Shown here: positions 34,956 to 43,343 of the stretch, one piece after another
How positions within the stretch are numbered: position 1 is the first letter of the stretch
Layout: the number at the start of each line of letters is the position of its first letter
Source of the DNA: Deinococci bacterium
GTDB lineage: Bacteria > Deinococcota > Deinococci > Deinococcales > Trueperaceae
Length of the DNA: 58,797 bases
Direction of reading: 5' to 3'
Assembly: GCA_030149325.1 (NCBI GenBank)
Contig: JASBRS010000059.1
Location: 1 to 58,797, forward strand
Position numbers and translations under genes: made by a program
Notes under the pieces: model-generated
Told to the model about the DNA's origin: nothing
The model's database searches: none
What the model saw: the letters and a program-made list of their open reading frames with translations, nothing else

Positions 34956-36004
34956 GCTCCGCCTCCGCGCTCGCCGTCGCCGACGTCGCCGGCCCAGGCC
35001 ACCGCCGCTGCGACGTCACCGTCGTCGCCCGATCGCACCGGCCCCGCCAGCGTCTCCGCCTTGGTGAAGCGCCCGCGCAGCGCCGGCACGATGCCCTGGG
35101 GGAGCAGCAGGATGATGGCCAGGAACATGGCACCGTAGATCATCAGGTAGAAGCCGGGCTTGTTGAACCAGATGGTGAAGAACTGCTGCGCCGGCACCAG
35201 GATGACCGCGCCGAGCAGGGGCCCGGAGATGGTCCCGAGGCCGCCGAGGAAGGCCATCAGCGCGACCATCAGGTCGATGAGCGGGTCGAACGCGAAGGCC
35301 GGGAAGATCGACTCGACGAAGTAGGCGTGGAGCCCTCCGACCATGCCGAAGAAGAAGGCGGCGAGGACGAAGGCGGTGAGCTTGAACGCGCCGGTACGAA
35401 CGCCCAGCCCGCGCGCCCGGTCCTCGTCGTCGCGGATCGCCAGCAGGCCGAGCCCGTACTTGGAGTTGCGGATCCACCACGACAGTGCCACCGCCACCAG
35501 CAGCAGCGCCAGGCCCACGTAGTAGAACGGCAGGTCGTAGAAGGCGCCGCTCCAGCTCACCGGGATCGGCAGGCTCATGCCGCGCGAGCCGTTGGTGACG
35601 CTGCGAAGGTTGAAGGCCATCAACTGCATGATGAAGAACATGGCGATGGTGAGGATGACGAAGGTGTGCTTGCGCGTCCGAAGCGCGATCCAGCCCATGG
35701 GGATGGCGAACGCCACGGCGATCAGCCCCGCCAACGGCAGCAGCAGGAACGGCAGGTAGCCGCCGGGGACGTGCCAGTCCTGACAGAGGATGGCGACGGC
35801 GTACGATCCGATGCCGAAGAAGGCGGCGTGCCCGATCGAGATGTAGCCGCTGTAGCCCGAGAAGGTGTTCCAGGCGGTGACGGCGGTAGCGAAGAGCACC
35901 GTCAGCACCGCCACCGTGTCGACCGCCGGGTTGGGGAACAGCAGCGGGAAGAGCACGGCCAGCGCCAGCAGCGCCAGCAACCCCAGCGGACGGAGCGCCT
36001 TCAT
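34952..36004 (-). CDS. livM: Liv-type ABC transporter permease (copy 1)
   Basis: 350 residues from ATG 36004, which overlaps the livH stop. About eight to ten membrane helices. GYSGYISIGHAAFFGIGSY and the coupling-helix region IRDDEDRARGLGV are LivM hallmarks, and GGLGTISGPLLGA follows. An extra hydrophilic tail of about 35 residues, rich in Asp, Gly and Ala, follows the last helix. Long upstream frame extensions overlap livH and carry no similarity. Confidence 0.93.
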   Translation of the reverse strand: MKALRPLGLLALLALAVLFPLLFPNPAVDTVAVLTVLFATAVTAWNTFSGYSGYISIGHAAFFGIGSYAVAILCQDWHVPGGYLPFLLLPLAGLIAVAFAIPMGWIALRTRKHTFVILTIAMFFIMQLMAFNLRSVTNGSRGMSLPIPVSWSGAFYDLPFYYVGLALLLVAVALSWWIRNSKYGLGLLAIRDDEDRARGLGVRTGAFKLTAFVLAAFFFGMVGGLHAYFVESIFPAFAFDPLIDLMVALMAFLGGLGTISGPLLGAVILVPAQQFFTIWFNKPGFYLMIYGAMFLAIILLLPQGIVPALRGRFTKAETLAGPVRSGDDGDVAAAVAWAGDVGDGERGGGA

Positions 36005-36876
36005 TGGCGCCTGCTCTCGAGCCGGCCGAAGAGCCCTTGCGGGCGGAGCACCAACACCACCACCAGCAGCATGTAGAACACCGTGCTCGCCCACACCGGC
36101 GACCACACCACCGAGGTGACGTCCTCGACGATCAGCATCCCGAAGCCGGCCACCACGGCACCGCGCAGGCTGCCCATCCCCCCGAGGATGATGATGACCA
36201 GCAAGCGCGAGATGAGGTCGTACTGGCTGTTGGGGTTGAAGGCGGAGGTGGCGCCGTAGGCCATGCCGCCGGCCGCGGCCAGGGCGACGCCGATCCCGAA
36301 GGTGATGGCCGACACGCGCTCGACGTCGATGCCGATGAGCTGTGCGGCGGTGCGGTTCTGCATCGACGCCCTCAGGCCGGCGCCGAACTTGGTGTGGTTG
36401 AGCACCACGTACAGCGCCGCGACCAGCACCACGCTCAGCAGGAAGTCGAAGATGTAGACCCACGCGAGATAGAAGCTGCCGATCTTGAGGGAGTGCGAGA
36501 CGTACCAGGCATGCATCTGCACCAGGTTGGTGGAGAACGTGAGCGACAACGCGCCCTGGATGAGCAAGGCGATGGCGAACGTCACCAGGATCGACAGGGT
36601 GGTGCGCTCCCAACGGATGGGGCGGATGAACGCCGCCTCCAGGCCCACGCCCAGCGCGAACATCACCGGCATGGTGAGGATCAGGCCGACGAAGAGGTCG
36701 ATGTGCAGGTGCTGCTGCAGCAGGTAGCTGAGATAGGCACCCAGGATCACCAGCGCACCCTGACCGACGTTGATGATGTCCATCACGCCGAAGATGAGGG
36801 TGAGACCGAGGGCCATCAGCACGTAGATGCCGCCGGACAGGACCCCTGTGATGACGGCGTCGACGATCAATCGCAT
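36001..36876 (-). CDS. livH: Liv-type ABC transporter permease (copy 1)
   Basis: 291 residues from ATG 36876 (GGAGTCC upstream). Eight or so membrane helices. GGIYVLMALGLTLIFGVMDIINVGQGAL is spread over the first 45 residues, and ASMQNRTAAQLIGIDVERV and IIILGGMGSLRGAV are the other LivH blocks. Pairs with LivM as the translocation channel. Confidence 0.93.
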   Translation of the reverse strand: MRLIVDAVITGVLSGGIYVLMALGLTLIFGVMDIINVGQGALVILGAYLSYLLQQHLHIDLFVGLILTMPVMFALGVGLEAAFIRPIRWERTTLSILVTFAIALLIQGALSLTFSTNLVQMHAWYVSHSLKIGSFYLAWVYIFDFLLSVVLVAALYVVLNHTKFGAGLRASMQNRTAAQLIGIDVERVSAITFGIGVALAAAGGMAYGATSAFNPNSQYDLISRLLVIIILGGMGSLRGAVVAGFGMLIVEDVTSVVWSPVWASTVFYMLLVVVLVLRPQGLFGRLESRRQ

Positions 36877-36912
36877 GGAAGGACTCCGATGGTGACGCCC
36901 GTGACGGCGGCC

Positions 36913-36977
36913 GTCGCCCGCGCGGGCGGGCGACACCACCGCCCCGGGCGGGGGGACGACGCCAGCGCGCCGTCCCC
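36913..36977 (-). terminator. Two hairpins between livK and livH (copy 1)
   Basis: GTCGCCCGC (36913-36921) pairs with GCGGGCGAC (36926-36934) over 4 bases, and GGGGACG (36952-36958) pairs with CGTCCCC (36971-36977). Hairpins after a binding-protein gene often terminate part of the transcript or protect it, giving more binding protein than permease. Confidence 0.5.
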
Positions 36978-36999
36978 TCCGGGACCGGGGGATCTCACG

Positions 37000-38199
37000 T
37001 CAGTGCCAGGCCGGCTTCGGGTACTCGAACGGAGCCACGGCCGCGGCGAGCGGGTACACGGGCAGGTACTGGCCCTGCTGCCACTGGAACAGGTAGGCCT
37101 TGGCAGCGGTGTTCTCGCCCACGCTGTTGAACGTCACGGGACCCAGGATGCTCTGGAAGGTATCGCCGGAGTGCAGCTCCGCGATGATCTTGGCGTTGTC
37201 GAGGCTGCCGACCTTCTCCACCGCCTGCTGCAGCACCTGGCCGGCGGCGTAGCCTTCGGCCGCGTCGCCGTTGATGTCGGCGGCGGCGCCCCCGAACTTG
37301 GCGAGGTAGGCCTTCACGAAGGCGGCGTTGCCGGGGTTGTCGGCGCCCGGGTACCAGGTGTTGGGCACGAGGATGCCCTCGGCCACCTGGGCCCCGCCGA
37401 CGGCCTTGGTGAACTGCGACCCGAGGTCGGGGCCGGCGGTGGCGATGAGCGCCTGCGGGTTGTAGTGCTGCTGGCGGAAGCGCTGCACGAAGGCCACGAT
37501 GTCCGGCATGAAGGTGCCGGCCACCACGATGTCGGCCTTGGACTGGATGATCTTGTCGGCGATCGGGTTGAAGTCGGTCGTCTCCGACGGGTAGGTCTGG
37601 TACGACACCGTCTTGAGGCCGGCGGCCTCGAAGAGCTTCCGCGAGCGCTCGATCTGCGGCTGCGTGAAGGGGTCATCGTTGGTGGCGTAGGCGACCGTCG
37701 ACGGGCGCTGGCCCGGCGGCAACGACAGGATGTACTGGGTGAAGCTGTCGAGGTCGTTGATCACCGGCAGCGCCACGTCGAAGACGTTCTTGAGGCCGCG
37801 GTTGAAGACCGACGGCGCGCCGCCCGCGCCCTCGACCATGGCGTAGCCGTAGCGGTTGGCGACCACCGAGGCGGGCTTGGTGAGCAGCGTCGAGAAGGGC
37901 CCGAGCACCAGCGGCACCTTGTCCACGGTGATGAGCTTCTGGTAGTTGGTCTGGACCTGGTCGGGGCTGGAGTTGTCGTTGACGATGTCGAGCTTCACCT
38001 GGCGGCCCAGCAGCCCGCCGGAGGCGTTGACCTGGTCCGCCCACAGCTCGTACCCGTTCTGGAAACCCTGGCCATCGGCCGAGAAGTCGCCCGAGAGCGA
38101 CAGCGAGATCCCGATCTTGATGGGGCCCTGCGCCGCCGCCAGGCCGGCACCGACGAGCAGGACGGCCGCGGCGACGAACGCCACGATTCTCCTATGCAT
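37000..38199 (-). CDS. livK: Liv-type ABC transporter substrate-binding protein (copy 1)
   Basis: 399 residues from ATG 38199 (GGGAGGC upstream). A signal peptide (about 1-23, ending GAGLAAAQ) has no lipobox Cys. GPIKIGISLSLSGDFS opens the mature periplasmic-binding-protein type I fold, and GGLLGRQVKLDIVNDNSSPD follows. It is similar to the second LivK at 50014-51204 in the same places (GPIKIGIS, SGGLLGRQV, DDPFTxP, LSLPxxQRP). The ligand could be an amino acid, amide or aromatic acid. A leader of about 435 bases follows the mapped-by-eye minus promoter at 38642-38670. Confidence 0.93.
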   Translation of the reverse strand: MHRRIVAFVAAAVLLVGAGLAAAQGPIKIGISLSLSGDFSADGQGFQNGYELWADQVNASGGLLGRQVKLDIVNDNSSPDQVQTNYQKLITVDKVPLVLGPFSTLLTKPASVVANRYGYAMVEGAGGAPSVFNRGLKNVFDVALPVINDLDSFTQYILSLPPGQRPSTVAYATNDDPFTQPQIERSRKLFEAAGLKTVSYQTYPSETTDFNPIADKIIQSKADIVVAGTFMPDIVAFVQRFRQQHYNPQALIATAGPDLGSQFTKAVGGAQVAEGILVPNTWYPGADNPGNAAFVKAYLAKFGGAAADINGDAAEGYAAGQVLQQAVEKVGSLDNAKIIAELHSGDTFQSILGPVTFNSVGENTAAKAYLFQWQQGQYLPVYPLAAAVAPFEYPKPAWH

Positions 38200-38477
38200 G
38201 GTTGCCTCCCACGGCAAGCTCAACGCTTGGGTTCGGTGTTCCGTGCGGCGCTCGCGTCGGACCCCACGTTCTCCGCGGCGCTCGGCACTCAGGTGGTCCC
38301 GCTCACCTCCTCGGATCGGGCCGCGATCCTCGCCGCTCGCGGGCGGCGGGCCTCGGCTCGGGACTCGAACACCTCCAGGGAGAACACGCTGGGGAACGAC
38401 CGCGTGGCGGCCGGCAGGGGCCCCGCGCGCAGCCCACCGCGGCCCTCGGGCCGCGGGCCGCGTCGACGGTCCCGAAT

Positions 38478-38512
38478 TCGATAACTATTAGTGGTGTGGT
38501 GGTCATACCACC
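38478..38512 (-). repeat. Conserved 35-bp block, copy 1, with GntR-type operator
   Basis: The 35 bases are identical to 53815-53849. The right end is the perfect palindrome GGTGGT-CAT-ACCACC (38498-38512) with core TGGTNNNACCA used by FadR/PdhR-type GntR regulators. The other 20 bases are AT-rich for this genome and include, on the minus strand, TAATAGTTATCGA. That strand also reads an ATG followed by codons for TTTPLIVIE. Confidence 0.85.
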
Positions 38513-38641
38513 TTGGAGAGGCGAACGCCACGTCCACCGCGACAGCTCCTTGATCCGACACCGCGCCCTCGTGGAGGGCGCTCGACCCCCGCGCGTCGAT
38601 CCGCTCGCGAGAGCCAGGCAAACGAGTTGTGGACGATGGAC

Positions 38642-38670
38642 AACCTACCACAACGCCCCACCCGTGTCAA
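38642..38670 (-). promoter_or_regulatory. Minus-strand promoter of livK operon 1
   Basis: On the minus strand TTGACA (38670-38665), 17-base spacer, TAGGTT (38647-38642). The initial transcribed region CGTCCACAACT, 12 bases after the -10, is shared with the second control region. The 35-bp block lies 130 bases downstream. Confidence 0.65.
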
Positions 38671-38692
38671 ACCGCGCAGGGCGGGCGTTTCC

Positions 38693-38722
38693 TTGACGGA
38701 GCGCGCTCGGCCGTGCTACCTT
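38693..38722 (+). promoter_or_regulatory. Plus-strand promoter of the aldehyde dehydrogenase gene
   Basis: TTGACG (38693-38698), 18-base spacer ending GTGC, TACCTT (38717-38722). The preceding CGTTTCC and the spacer end GTGC are shared with 54032-54061. Confidence 0.65.
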
Positions 38723-38735
38723 CGGGGCGTTCCCG

Positions 38736-38750
38736 AGAGGTATGACCACC
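38736..38750 (+). promoter_or_regulatory. GntR-type operator downstream of the + promoter (region 1)
   Basis: AGAGGTATGACCACC, a near-match to the reverse complement of the perfect palindrome at 38498-38512, with one weaker half-site. It starts about 7 bases after the expected transcription start, where a bound repressor would block initiation or clearance. Confidence 0.75.
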
Positions 38751-38757
38751 ATACTTC

Positions 38758-38792
38758 TTGCAATAGATTGCATCCGATGTATGCGCTTGCAG
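38758..38792 (+). repeat. Nested 35-bp dyad, copy 1
   Basis: Half-sites in order: TTGCAA, 4 bases, TTGCAT, 3 bases, ATGTAT, 4 bases, TTGCAG. The 6-4-6-3-6-4-6 layout is the same as at 54097-54131. It lies in the 5' leader of the aldehyde dehydrogenase mRNA, about 100 bases before its ATG. Confidence 0.7.
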
Positions 38793-38892
38793 CACCGCAG
38801 CGGACCCGGCGCCCCGGCCGCCTCGCCGGGGGGCGGACGGGTGGCCGTGCCCTGACGCGCAGCGCGCCGGTCCCCCGGGAGGAGAGCGACTG

Positions 38893-40356
38893 ATGGCCCA
38901 GCACCCGTTCATGGATCGTCCGGCCTGGAAGATGCTGATCGGCGGCGCGTTCGTATCGGGCAGCGGGTCGACCTCGCTGCCGGTGACGAACCCGGCCACC
39001 GGCGAGGTCCTGGGCGAGGCGCCCGCCGCCGGGCAGGCCGACGTCGATGCGGCCGTCACGGCCGCCCGCGACGCCTACCGGAGCTGGCGCTGGATCCAGC
39101 CCGAGAAGCGTGCCGCCATGCTCTTCGAGATCGCCGAGCGCATCCGCCGTCACCACGACGAGCTCGTCGACCTCGAGACCTGGGAGAACGGCAAGCCCCG
39201 CGTGCAGTCGGCCCGCGACGTCACCAACGCCGAGCGCACCTTCCGCTTCTACGCCGGCGCGACCGACAAGTTCTACGGTCAGGCGGTGCTCGACGCCCCG
39301 GGCGAGATGCGCAAGATCGTCTACGAGCCCTACGGCGTGGTGGCCGTCATCATCCCCTGGAACTGGCCGCCTATGCACACCGCCGACTTCGGCGCCCTGG
39401 CCCTCGCCACCGGCAACACGGTGGTGCTGAAGCCCGCGCCCGAGACGCCACTGTCGTCGCTGCGCATCGCCGAGCTGGCCGCCGATGTGCTGCCTCCCGG
39501 CGTGCTCAACGTCATCCCCGGCGGCGTGGACACCGGCGTGCAGCTGGTGGCCCACCCCGGCATCGACTTCATCGCCTTCACCGGCAGCGACCGGACCGGC
39601 GAGAAGATCCTGGCGGCGGCGGCGACGCGCATCCTGCCGACGATGATGGAGCTGGGGGGCAAGAACGCCTCGATCATCTTCCCCGACGCCGACCTCGACA
39701 AGGCCGTGCAGGGGATGGTGCGCAGCGCCTTCTTCAACAGCGGGCAGGCTTGCTCGGGAAGCGAGCGCGTGCTGGTCCACCAGGATGTCTACAAGGCGTT
39801 CCTCGAGCGCTTCACCTCGGCCGTGGCCGGGCTGGTGGTCGGCGACGGCTTCGACGAGCGCTCGATCGTAGGGCCGATGGTGAGCCGACGCCAGCAGGAG
39901 AAGGTGCGCGAGGCGCTCGAACGCGCCACCGCCGAGGGTGCGTGCATCCCCGCGCAGGCCCCGCTGCCGACCGAGGGCCGCTACACCGGCGGCTTCTGGA
40001 TCCCGCCCACCGTGGTCACCGAGGCCGCTCCCGACGCGACCATCATGACCGAGGAGGTCTTCGGTCCGGTCGCCGGCATCCTGCCCTTCTCCGACGAGGA
40101 CGAGGCCGTCCGCATCGCCAACGCCGTCGACTACGGGCTCACCGCCGGGGTATGGACGCGCGACCTGGGCACCGCCCACCGCATGGCCAGCCGCATCGAG
40201 GCCGGCGTGGTGGCCGTCAACCGCGTCAACACCGGAGAGCTCGGGTTGCCCTTCGGCGGCTACAAGCGCAGCGGCGTCGGACGCAAGAAGGACTTCACCG
40301 AGGCGATGCGCAGCTTCAGCCGGGTGAAGGCGATCCAGATGAACTTCGAGGACTGA
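38893..40356 (+). CDS. NAD(P)-dependent aldehyde dehydrogenase
   Basis: 487 residues, GGGAGGAGAG upstream. Active-site residues are all visible: N157 in IIPWNWPP, K180 in VVLKPAPET, E253 in MMELGGKNA and C287 in SGQACSGSER. VNTGELGLPFGGYKRSG near the C-terminus is common in betaine-, 4-hydroxymuconic- and succinate-semialdehyde-type enzymes. It is the only gene driven by the plus side of control region 1, so it should respond to the same GntR signal as the transporters. Substrate not predictable. Confidence 0.93.
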   Translation: MAQHPFMDRPAWKMLIGGAFVSGSGSTSLPVTNPATGEVLGEAPAAGQADVDAAVTAARDAYRSWRWIQPEKRAAMLFEIAERIRRHHDELVDLETWENGKPRVQSARDVTNAERTFRFYAGATDKFYGQAVLDAPGEMRKIVYEPYGVVAVIIPWNWPPMHTADFGALALATGNTVVLKPAPETPLSSLRIAELAADVLPPGVLNVIPGGVDTGVQLVAHPGIDFIAFTGSDRTGEKILAAAATRILPTMMELGGKNASIIFPDADLDKAVQGMVRSAFFNSGQACSGSERVLVHQDVYKAFLERFTSAVAGLVVGDGFDERSIVGPMVSRRQQEKVREALERATAEGACIPAQAPLPTEGRYTGGFWIPPTVVTEAAPDATIMTEEVFGPVAGILPFSDEDEAVRIANAVDYGLTAGVWTRDLGTAHRMASRIEAGVVAVNRVNTGELGLPFGGYKRSGVGRKKDFTEAMRSFSRVKAIQMNFED

Positions 40357-40359
40357 GGC

Positions 40360-40385
40360 GGCGCGCCCGCCAAGGCGGGCGCGCC
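40360..40385. terminator. Perfect 12-bp bidirectional hairpin
   Basis: GGCGCGCCCGCC (40360-40371) pairs exactly with GGCGGGCGCGCC (40374-40385) with a nominal AA loop. It fills the gap between the convergent aldehyde dehydrogenase and AhpD-like genes, ending one base before the latter's stop codon. Confidence 0.7.
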
Positions 40386-40386
40386 C

Positions 40387-41016
40387 TCAATCCCGCGCCC
40401 AGTAGTCCTCCGAGGAGCGCGTCTCCTCCATCGCCTCCTTCGTCTCGAACCCCGGGGCCAGCGAGGCGTCGCCCAGGTCCAACACCTCGTGGTGCCCGAT
40501 GTTGAGCAGGCGCAGGAAGCTCTGCTGCCCGAGCGTCAGGCCGATGAAGTAGCCCAGCTCCACCAGCTCCGGCTCGCTGAAGTGGCGGTGGAGTCGGTCC
40601 CAATCGTCGTCGGTCAGGTCGGAGTGCCAGGCGATCGCCTGCGCCAGGGACAGCGCCGCCTTCTGGCGCTCGTCGTAGCGCTCGGAGCTCTCGAACTCCA
40701 TCAGCGCCCGGTAGTCGTCCTCGGCCAGGCCGTCGCGCGCGGCCGCCATCGAACGCTGGTTGCCGCAGTACTCGCACTTGACCGAGCGCGACACGTACAC
40801 CCGGCACAGCTCCTTGATGGCGTGGTCGCACACCCCGTGCTTGAAGGTGTCGCGCCAGGCGTTGGCGAACGACCAGAACACCGCCGGCACGTGCGCCCGC
40901 ACCGCCGAGCTCTCGGGGCGCGGCGTACCCTCGCGCGCGCAGCGCTTGAGCTCCTCCAGCATGGCGGCGTCGTCCAGCGTCGACGGATCCACGTAGCTGA
41001 TGCGTTGCTTCTCCAT
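40387..41016 (-). CDS. AhpD / carboxymuconolactone-decarboxylase-like protein
   Basis: 209 residues, AAGGAGAG upstream. The all-helical CMD core has a CxxC in SVKCEYCGNQR (C81, C84). In AhpD the residue four after the second Cys is His; here it is Arg (R88), so the alkylhydroperoxidase proton-relay is incomplete. Members without the relay act as decarboxylases or have unknown redox roles. Last gene of the long minus-strand unit that begins at 53713, after a gap of 87 bases from the Gfo/Idh gene. Confidence 0.78.
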   Translation of the reverse strand: MEKQRISYVDPSTLDDAAMLEELKRCAREGTPRPESSAVRAHVPAVFWSFANAWRDTFKHGVCDHAIKELCRVYVSRSVKCEYCGNQRSMAAARDGLAEDDYRALMEFESSERYDERQKAALSLAQAIAWHSDLTDDDWDRLHRHFSEPELVELGYFIGLTLGQQSFLRLLNIGHHEVLDLGDASLAPGFETKEAMEETRSSEDYWARD

Positions 41017-41103
41017 GGCTCTCCTTCCCGCGCGCCGTGCGCGCCGCCGGGTCCGTTCCGGACCCGCCCCCGTCCCCCGATGCCTAGCGCGGCCCGCGCT
41101 CCT

Positions 41104-42138
41104 TCACGGTCCGCTGCGCGACGCCAGCTCCACGTCGCGCCTGCCGTCGTCGGCGGCCTCCACGAGCGAGCGCACGACGCGGAGGGCCGCCAGCCCCTCC
41201 GCGCCCCCGGTCTCCGGTGCCGAGCCGTGGCGCACGCAGCGTCCGAACTCCGCCAGCTCGTCCACGACCATGTCGCGCACCTCGAAGGGCACGCGCCGCG
41301 TCTCGCCGCCTCGGTCCAGCGTCAGCGTGGTGGCGTGGTCCATGCGCTCGGCCTGCGGCCACACCTCCATGGCGGTGCGGAGCTCCAGGTTGGCGTGCGT
41401 GCCGTAGAGCCTGAGCGCGTACGCCTTCGGCGAGACGTAGCTGGTGGCGACCACCGAGCGGGCGCCCGAGGCATGCTCGAGCACGGCCACGGCCACGTCG
41501 TCGATGTCGGCATCGGCCGCCACGTGCCCCAGCGACCCGCGCACCGCGGCCACCGGCCCCAGCCACGAGATCAGGGTGTCGACGTGGTGGATGCCGAGCT
41601 GCATCATCGGGCCCCCCGGCAGGCTGCGCCGGCTGGCACGCCAGCCCCCGCTCGCGAACGCCCCCGGCAGGGCGAAGGTCGCCTCGGCCAGGACCACCTC
41701 GCCGAGCGCGCCCGAGCGCAGCAACCGACCCACCGCCCGCGACGATCCCAGCCGCCGGAAGGCGTGGCCGACCTGCAGCGTCACGCCGGCGGCCCGGCAG
41801 GCGTCGACGATGCGCCCGGCGGCGGCCTCGTCGGAGGCGATCGGCTTCTCCACGAAGACGTGCAGGCCGCGCTCGGCTGCGGCCACGCAGACCGCCTCGT
41901 GGAGGTCGTTGGGCGTCGCCACCACCACCGCCTCGACGGCGGGGTCGTCGAGCATGGCCTCCAGGCTCTCCGCGACACCACAGCGCAGCTCGCGGGCCGC
42001 GGCCGATCTGGCCTCCTCGGACCGCGAGGTGCAGCTCACCAGACGCACGCCCTCGGCGCGGCGCAGCGCCGCGCCCAGGCGCCGGCCCCAGCGCCCGACC
42101 CCCACCAGGCCGACACCCACCTCGGGCGGCGCGCTCAC
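41104..42138 (-). CDS. Gfo/Idh/MocA-family NAD(P)-dependent oxidoreductase
   Basis: 344 residues from GTG 42138, overlapping the upstream M24 stop (GTGA). The Rossmann motif is LVGVGRWGRR (11-20). The catalytic EKP is in HVFVEKPIA (K98), and GIHHVDTLISWLG supplies the substrate-binding His pair. These enzymes oxidise or reduce a hydroxyl or keto group on sugars, inositols or related compounds. Placement with a C-C hydrolase and an amidohydrolase suggests a catabolic intermediate, not a sugar, but this is inference. Confidence 0.87.
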   Translation of the reverse strand: MSAPPEVGVGLVGVGRWGRRLGAALRRAEGVRLVSCTSRSEEARSAAARELRCGVAESLEAMLDDPAVEAVVVATPNDLHEAVCVAAAERGLHVFVEKPIASDEAAAGRIVDACRAAGVTLQVGHAFRRLGSSRAVGRLLRSGALGEVVLAEATFALPGAFASGGWRASRRSLPGGPMMQLGIHHVDTLISWLGPVAAVRGSLGHVAADADIDDVAVAVLEHASGARSVVATSYVSPKAYALRLYGTHANLELRTAMEVWPQAERMDHATTLTLDRGGETRRVPFEVRDMVVDELAEFGRCVRHGSAPETGGAEGLAALRVVRSLVEAADDGRRDVELASRSGP

Positions 42139-43340
42139 GGTGCGGTCACCAGCGGCTCGAGCGGCACCTCGTGGAGCGAGCGCGCGCCCTCGTCCGTCAC
42201 GATCGTCAGCGCGCCCAACTGCAGCCCCATGCGCTCGTCGGGGGTGATGGGGTTGGGTTGGACGACGATCGCCATGTCGCGCTCGAAGGCGCGTCCCGCG
42301 GGCGCGGGACGCGCCTCGTCCCAGGGCCAGTAGCGCGCGCACGAGCGATCGATGAGGGGCGGATGGATGTCGACCCCGTAGCCGTGCACGAGGTCGTCGT
42401 AGATGTCGTAGCCGCGCTCGCCGAGCACCGAGGCGGCCCGCACGGCGTCGCCCTCGACGGCTCCGGGGCGGATGGCCTCGAGCATGCGCCGGTAGGCCTC
42501 GAGGGCGGCGTCGAACATGCGCTGCCAGGGTGCCGTCGGTTCCCGACCCACGAACACCGGCCGGTGGATTTGCCCCGAGTAGCCCCAGTACGAGGCGCTG
42601 ATCTCGGTGATGATGACGTCGCCCTCCTCGATGCGCCGCGCCGACGGGTTCTGGGCCGGCAGGCAACCGTTGGGCGCGTCCATCGGCATGGAGCGCAGGA
42701 AGGCGATGTGGGGCTGCCCCCCGAGGGGCCGGTAGGCGTGCTCGATGAGGTCGAGCAGCGCGTACTCCGGCATCCCCGGACGGACGTCGCGCCACAGCGC
42801 CTCCACGGCCCGGTCGGTGAAGGCCGTCGCCTTGCGCAACCAGGCGATCTCCTCGGCCGACTTCACCGCCCGGAGGCGCGCGAAGTCGCGCGTGACGTCC
42901 ACGAGCTCCAGCTCCGGCAGCGCCTCGCGGAGCGTCCGGTGGTGCTGGTACGGCATGCCCATCCCGAACCCGGCGTTCACGCCGACCAACCCCAGGCGAG
43001 CGCGGGCCAGCCCCTGGGCGCGCAGGCGCTCGGCCACGGTCGTCGCGGGATCGTAGCCGCCCCAGGCCACGTCCTCGATGTCGCTGACCTGACGGGCGTT
43101 GGGCACGTGGTTGGTGAGGCCGGTGTAGAGCGCGGGCGGCAGCGCCTCGTCGGCCGGGGCCACCAGGTAGCAGTGGTGCAGGTCGAGGTGGTTCGACAGC
43201 CAGAAGACGTTGGCCTCGTTGTGCCGGTTCACCCCCGAGTTGCCGAACAGCAGCAGGCCGTCGAGGCCGTGCTCGGCCATGAGGCCGCGGGCCGAGCGCC
43301 AGCGGCGGGCCATCTCGTCGGGCGTGAAGCGGTCCACCAT
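42135..43340 (-). CDS. M24 (creatinase/aminopeptidase P fold) protein lacking the metal ligands
   Basis: 401 residues. The N-terminal creatinase_N domain (about 1-150) is followed by a pita-bread fold (about 160-395). The catalytic-type His of HGYGVDIHPP is kept (H319). The five metal ligands of metallo-aminopeptidases are altered: the first Asp aligns with E246 (VIITEISAS), the second with Q257 (GYSGQIHR), the Glu of IEPG with Q361 (VVQPN) and the final Glu with G376 (LQLGALTIV). Creatinase, a C-N hydrolase, has likewise lost metal binding. A metal-free hydrolase of an amide, amidine or similar substrate is plausible. It is separated from the hydrolase gene by 3 bases. Confidence 0.82.
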   Translation of the reverse strand: MVDRFTPDEMARRWRSARGLMAEHGLDGLLLFGNSGVNRHNEANVFWLSNHLDLHHCYLVAPADEALPPALYTGLTNHVPNARQVSDIEDVAWGGYDPATTVAERLRAQGLARARLGLVGVNAGFGMGMPYQHHRTLREALPELELVDVTRDFARLRAVKSAEEIAWLRKATAFTDRAVEALWRDVRPGMPEYALLDLIEHAYRPLGGQPHIAFLRSMPMDAPNGCLPAQNPSARRIEEGDVIITEISASYWGYSGQIHRPVFVGREPTAPWQRMFDAALEAYRRMLEAIRPGAVEGDAVRAASVLGERGYDIYDDLVHGYGVDIHPPLIDRSCARYWPWDEARPAPAGRAFERDMAIVVQPNPITPDERMGLQLGALTIVTDEGARSLHEVPLEPLVTAP

Positions 43341-43343
43341 CGC

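Larger units (their letters stand above)
38200..38892. promoter_or_regulatory. Divergent control region 1 (livK / aldehyde dehydrogenase)
   Basis: 693 bases without a gene. From left to right it holds a 278-base GC-rich stretch with no visible signal, the 35-bp block with a perfect GntR-type palindrome, a minus-strand TTGACA promoter, a plus-strand TTGACG promoter, a second operator and a nested 35-bp dyad. Order and distances match those at 53714-54132 within one or two bases, although the intervening sequence differs. Confidence 0.8.

Noticed and set aside
38289-38651. 120-codon minus-strand frame across control region 1
   Set aside because: It is only similar to a frame in region 2 where both cross the identical 35-bp block. 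Elsewhere the products are unrelated.
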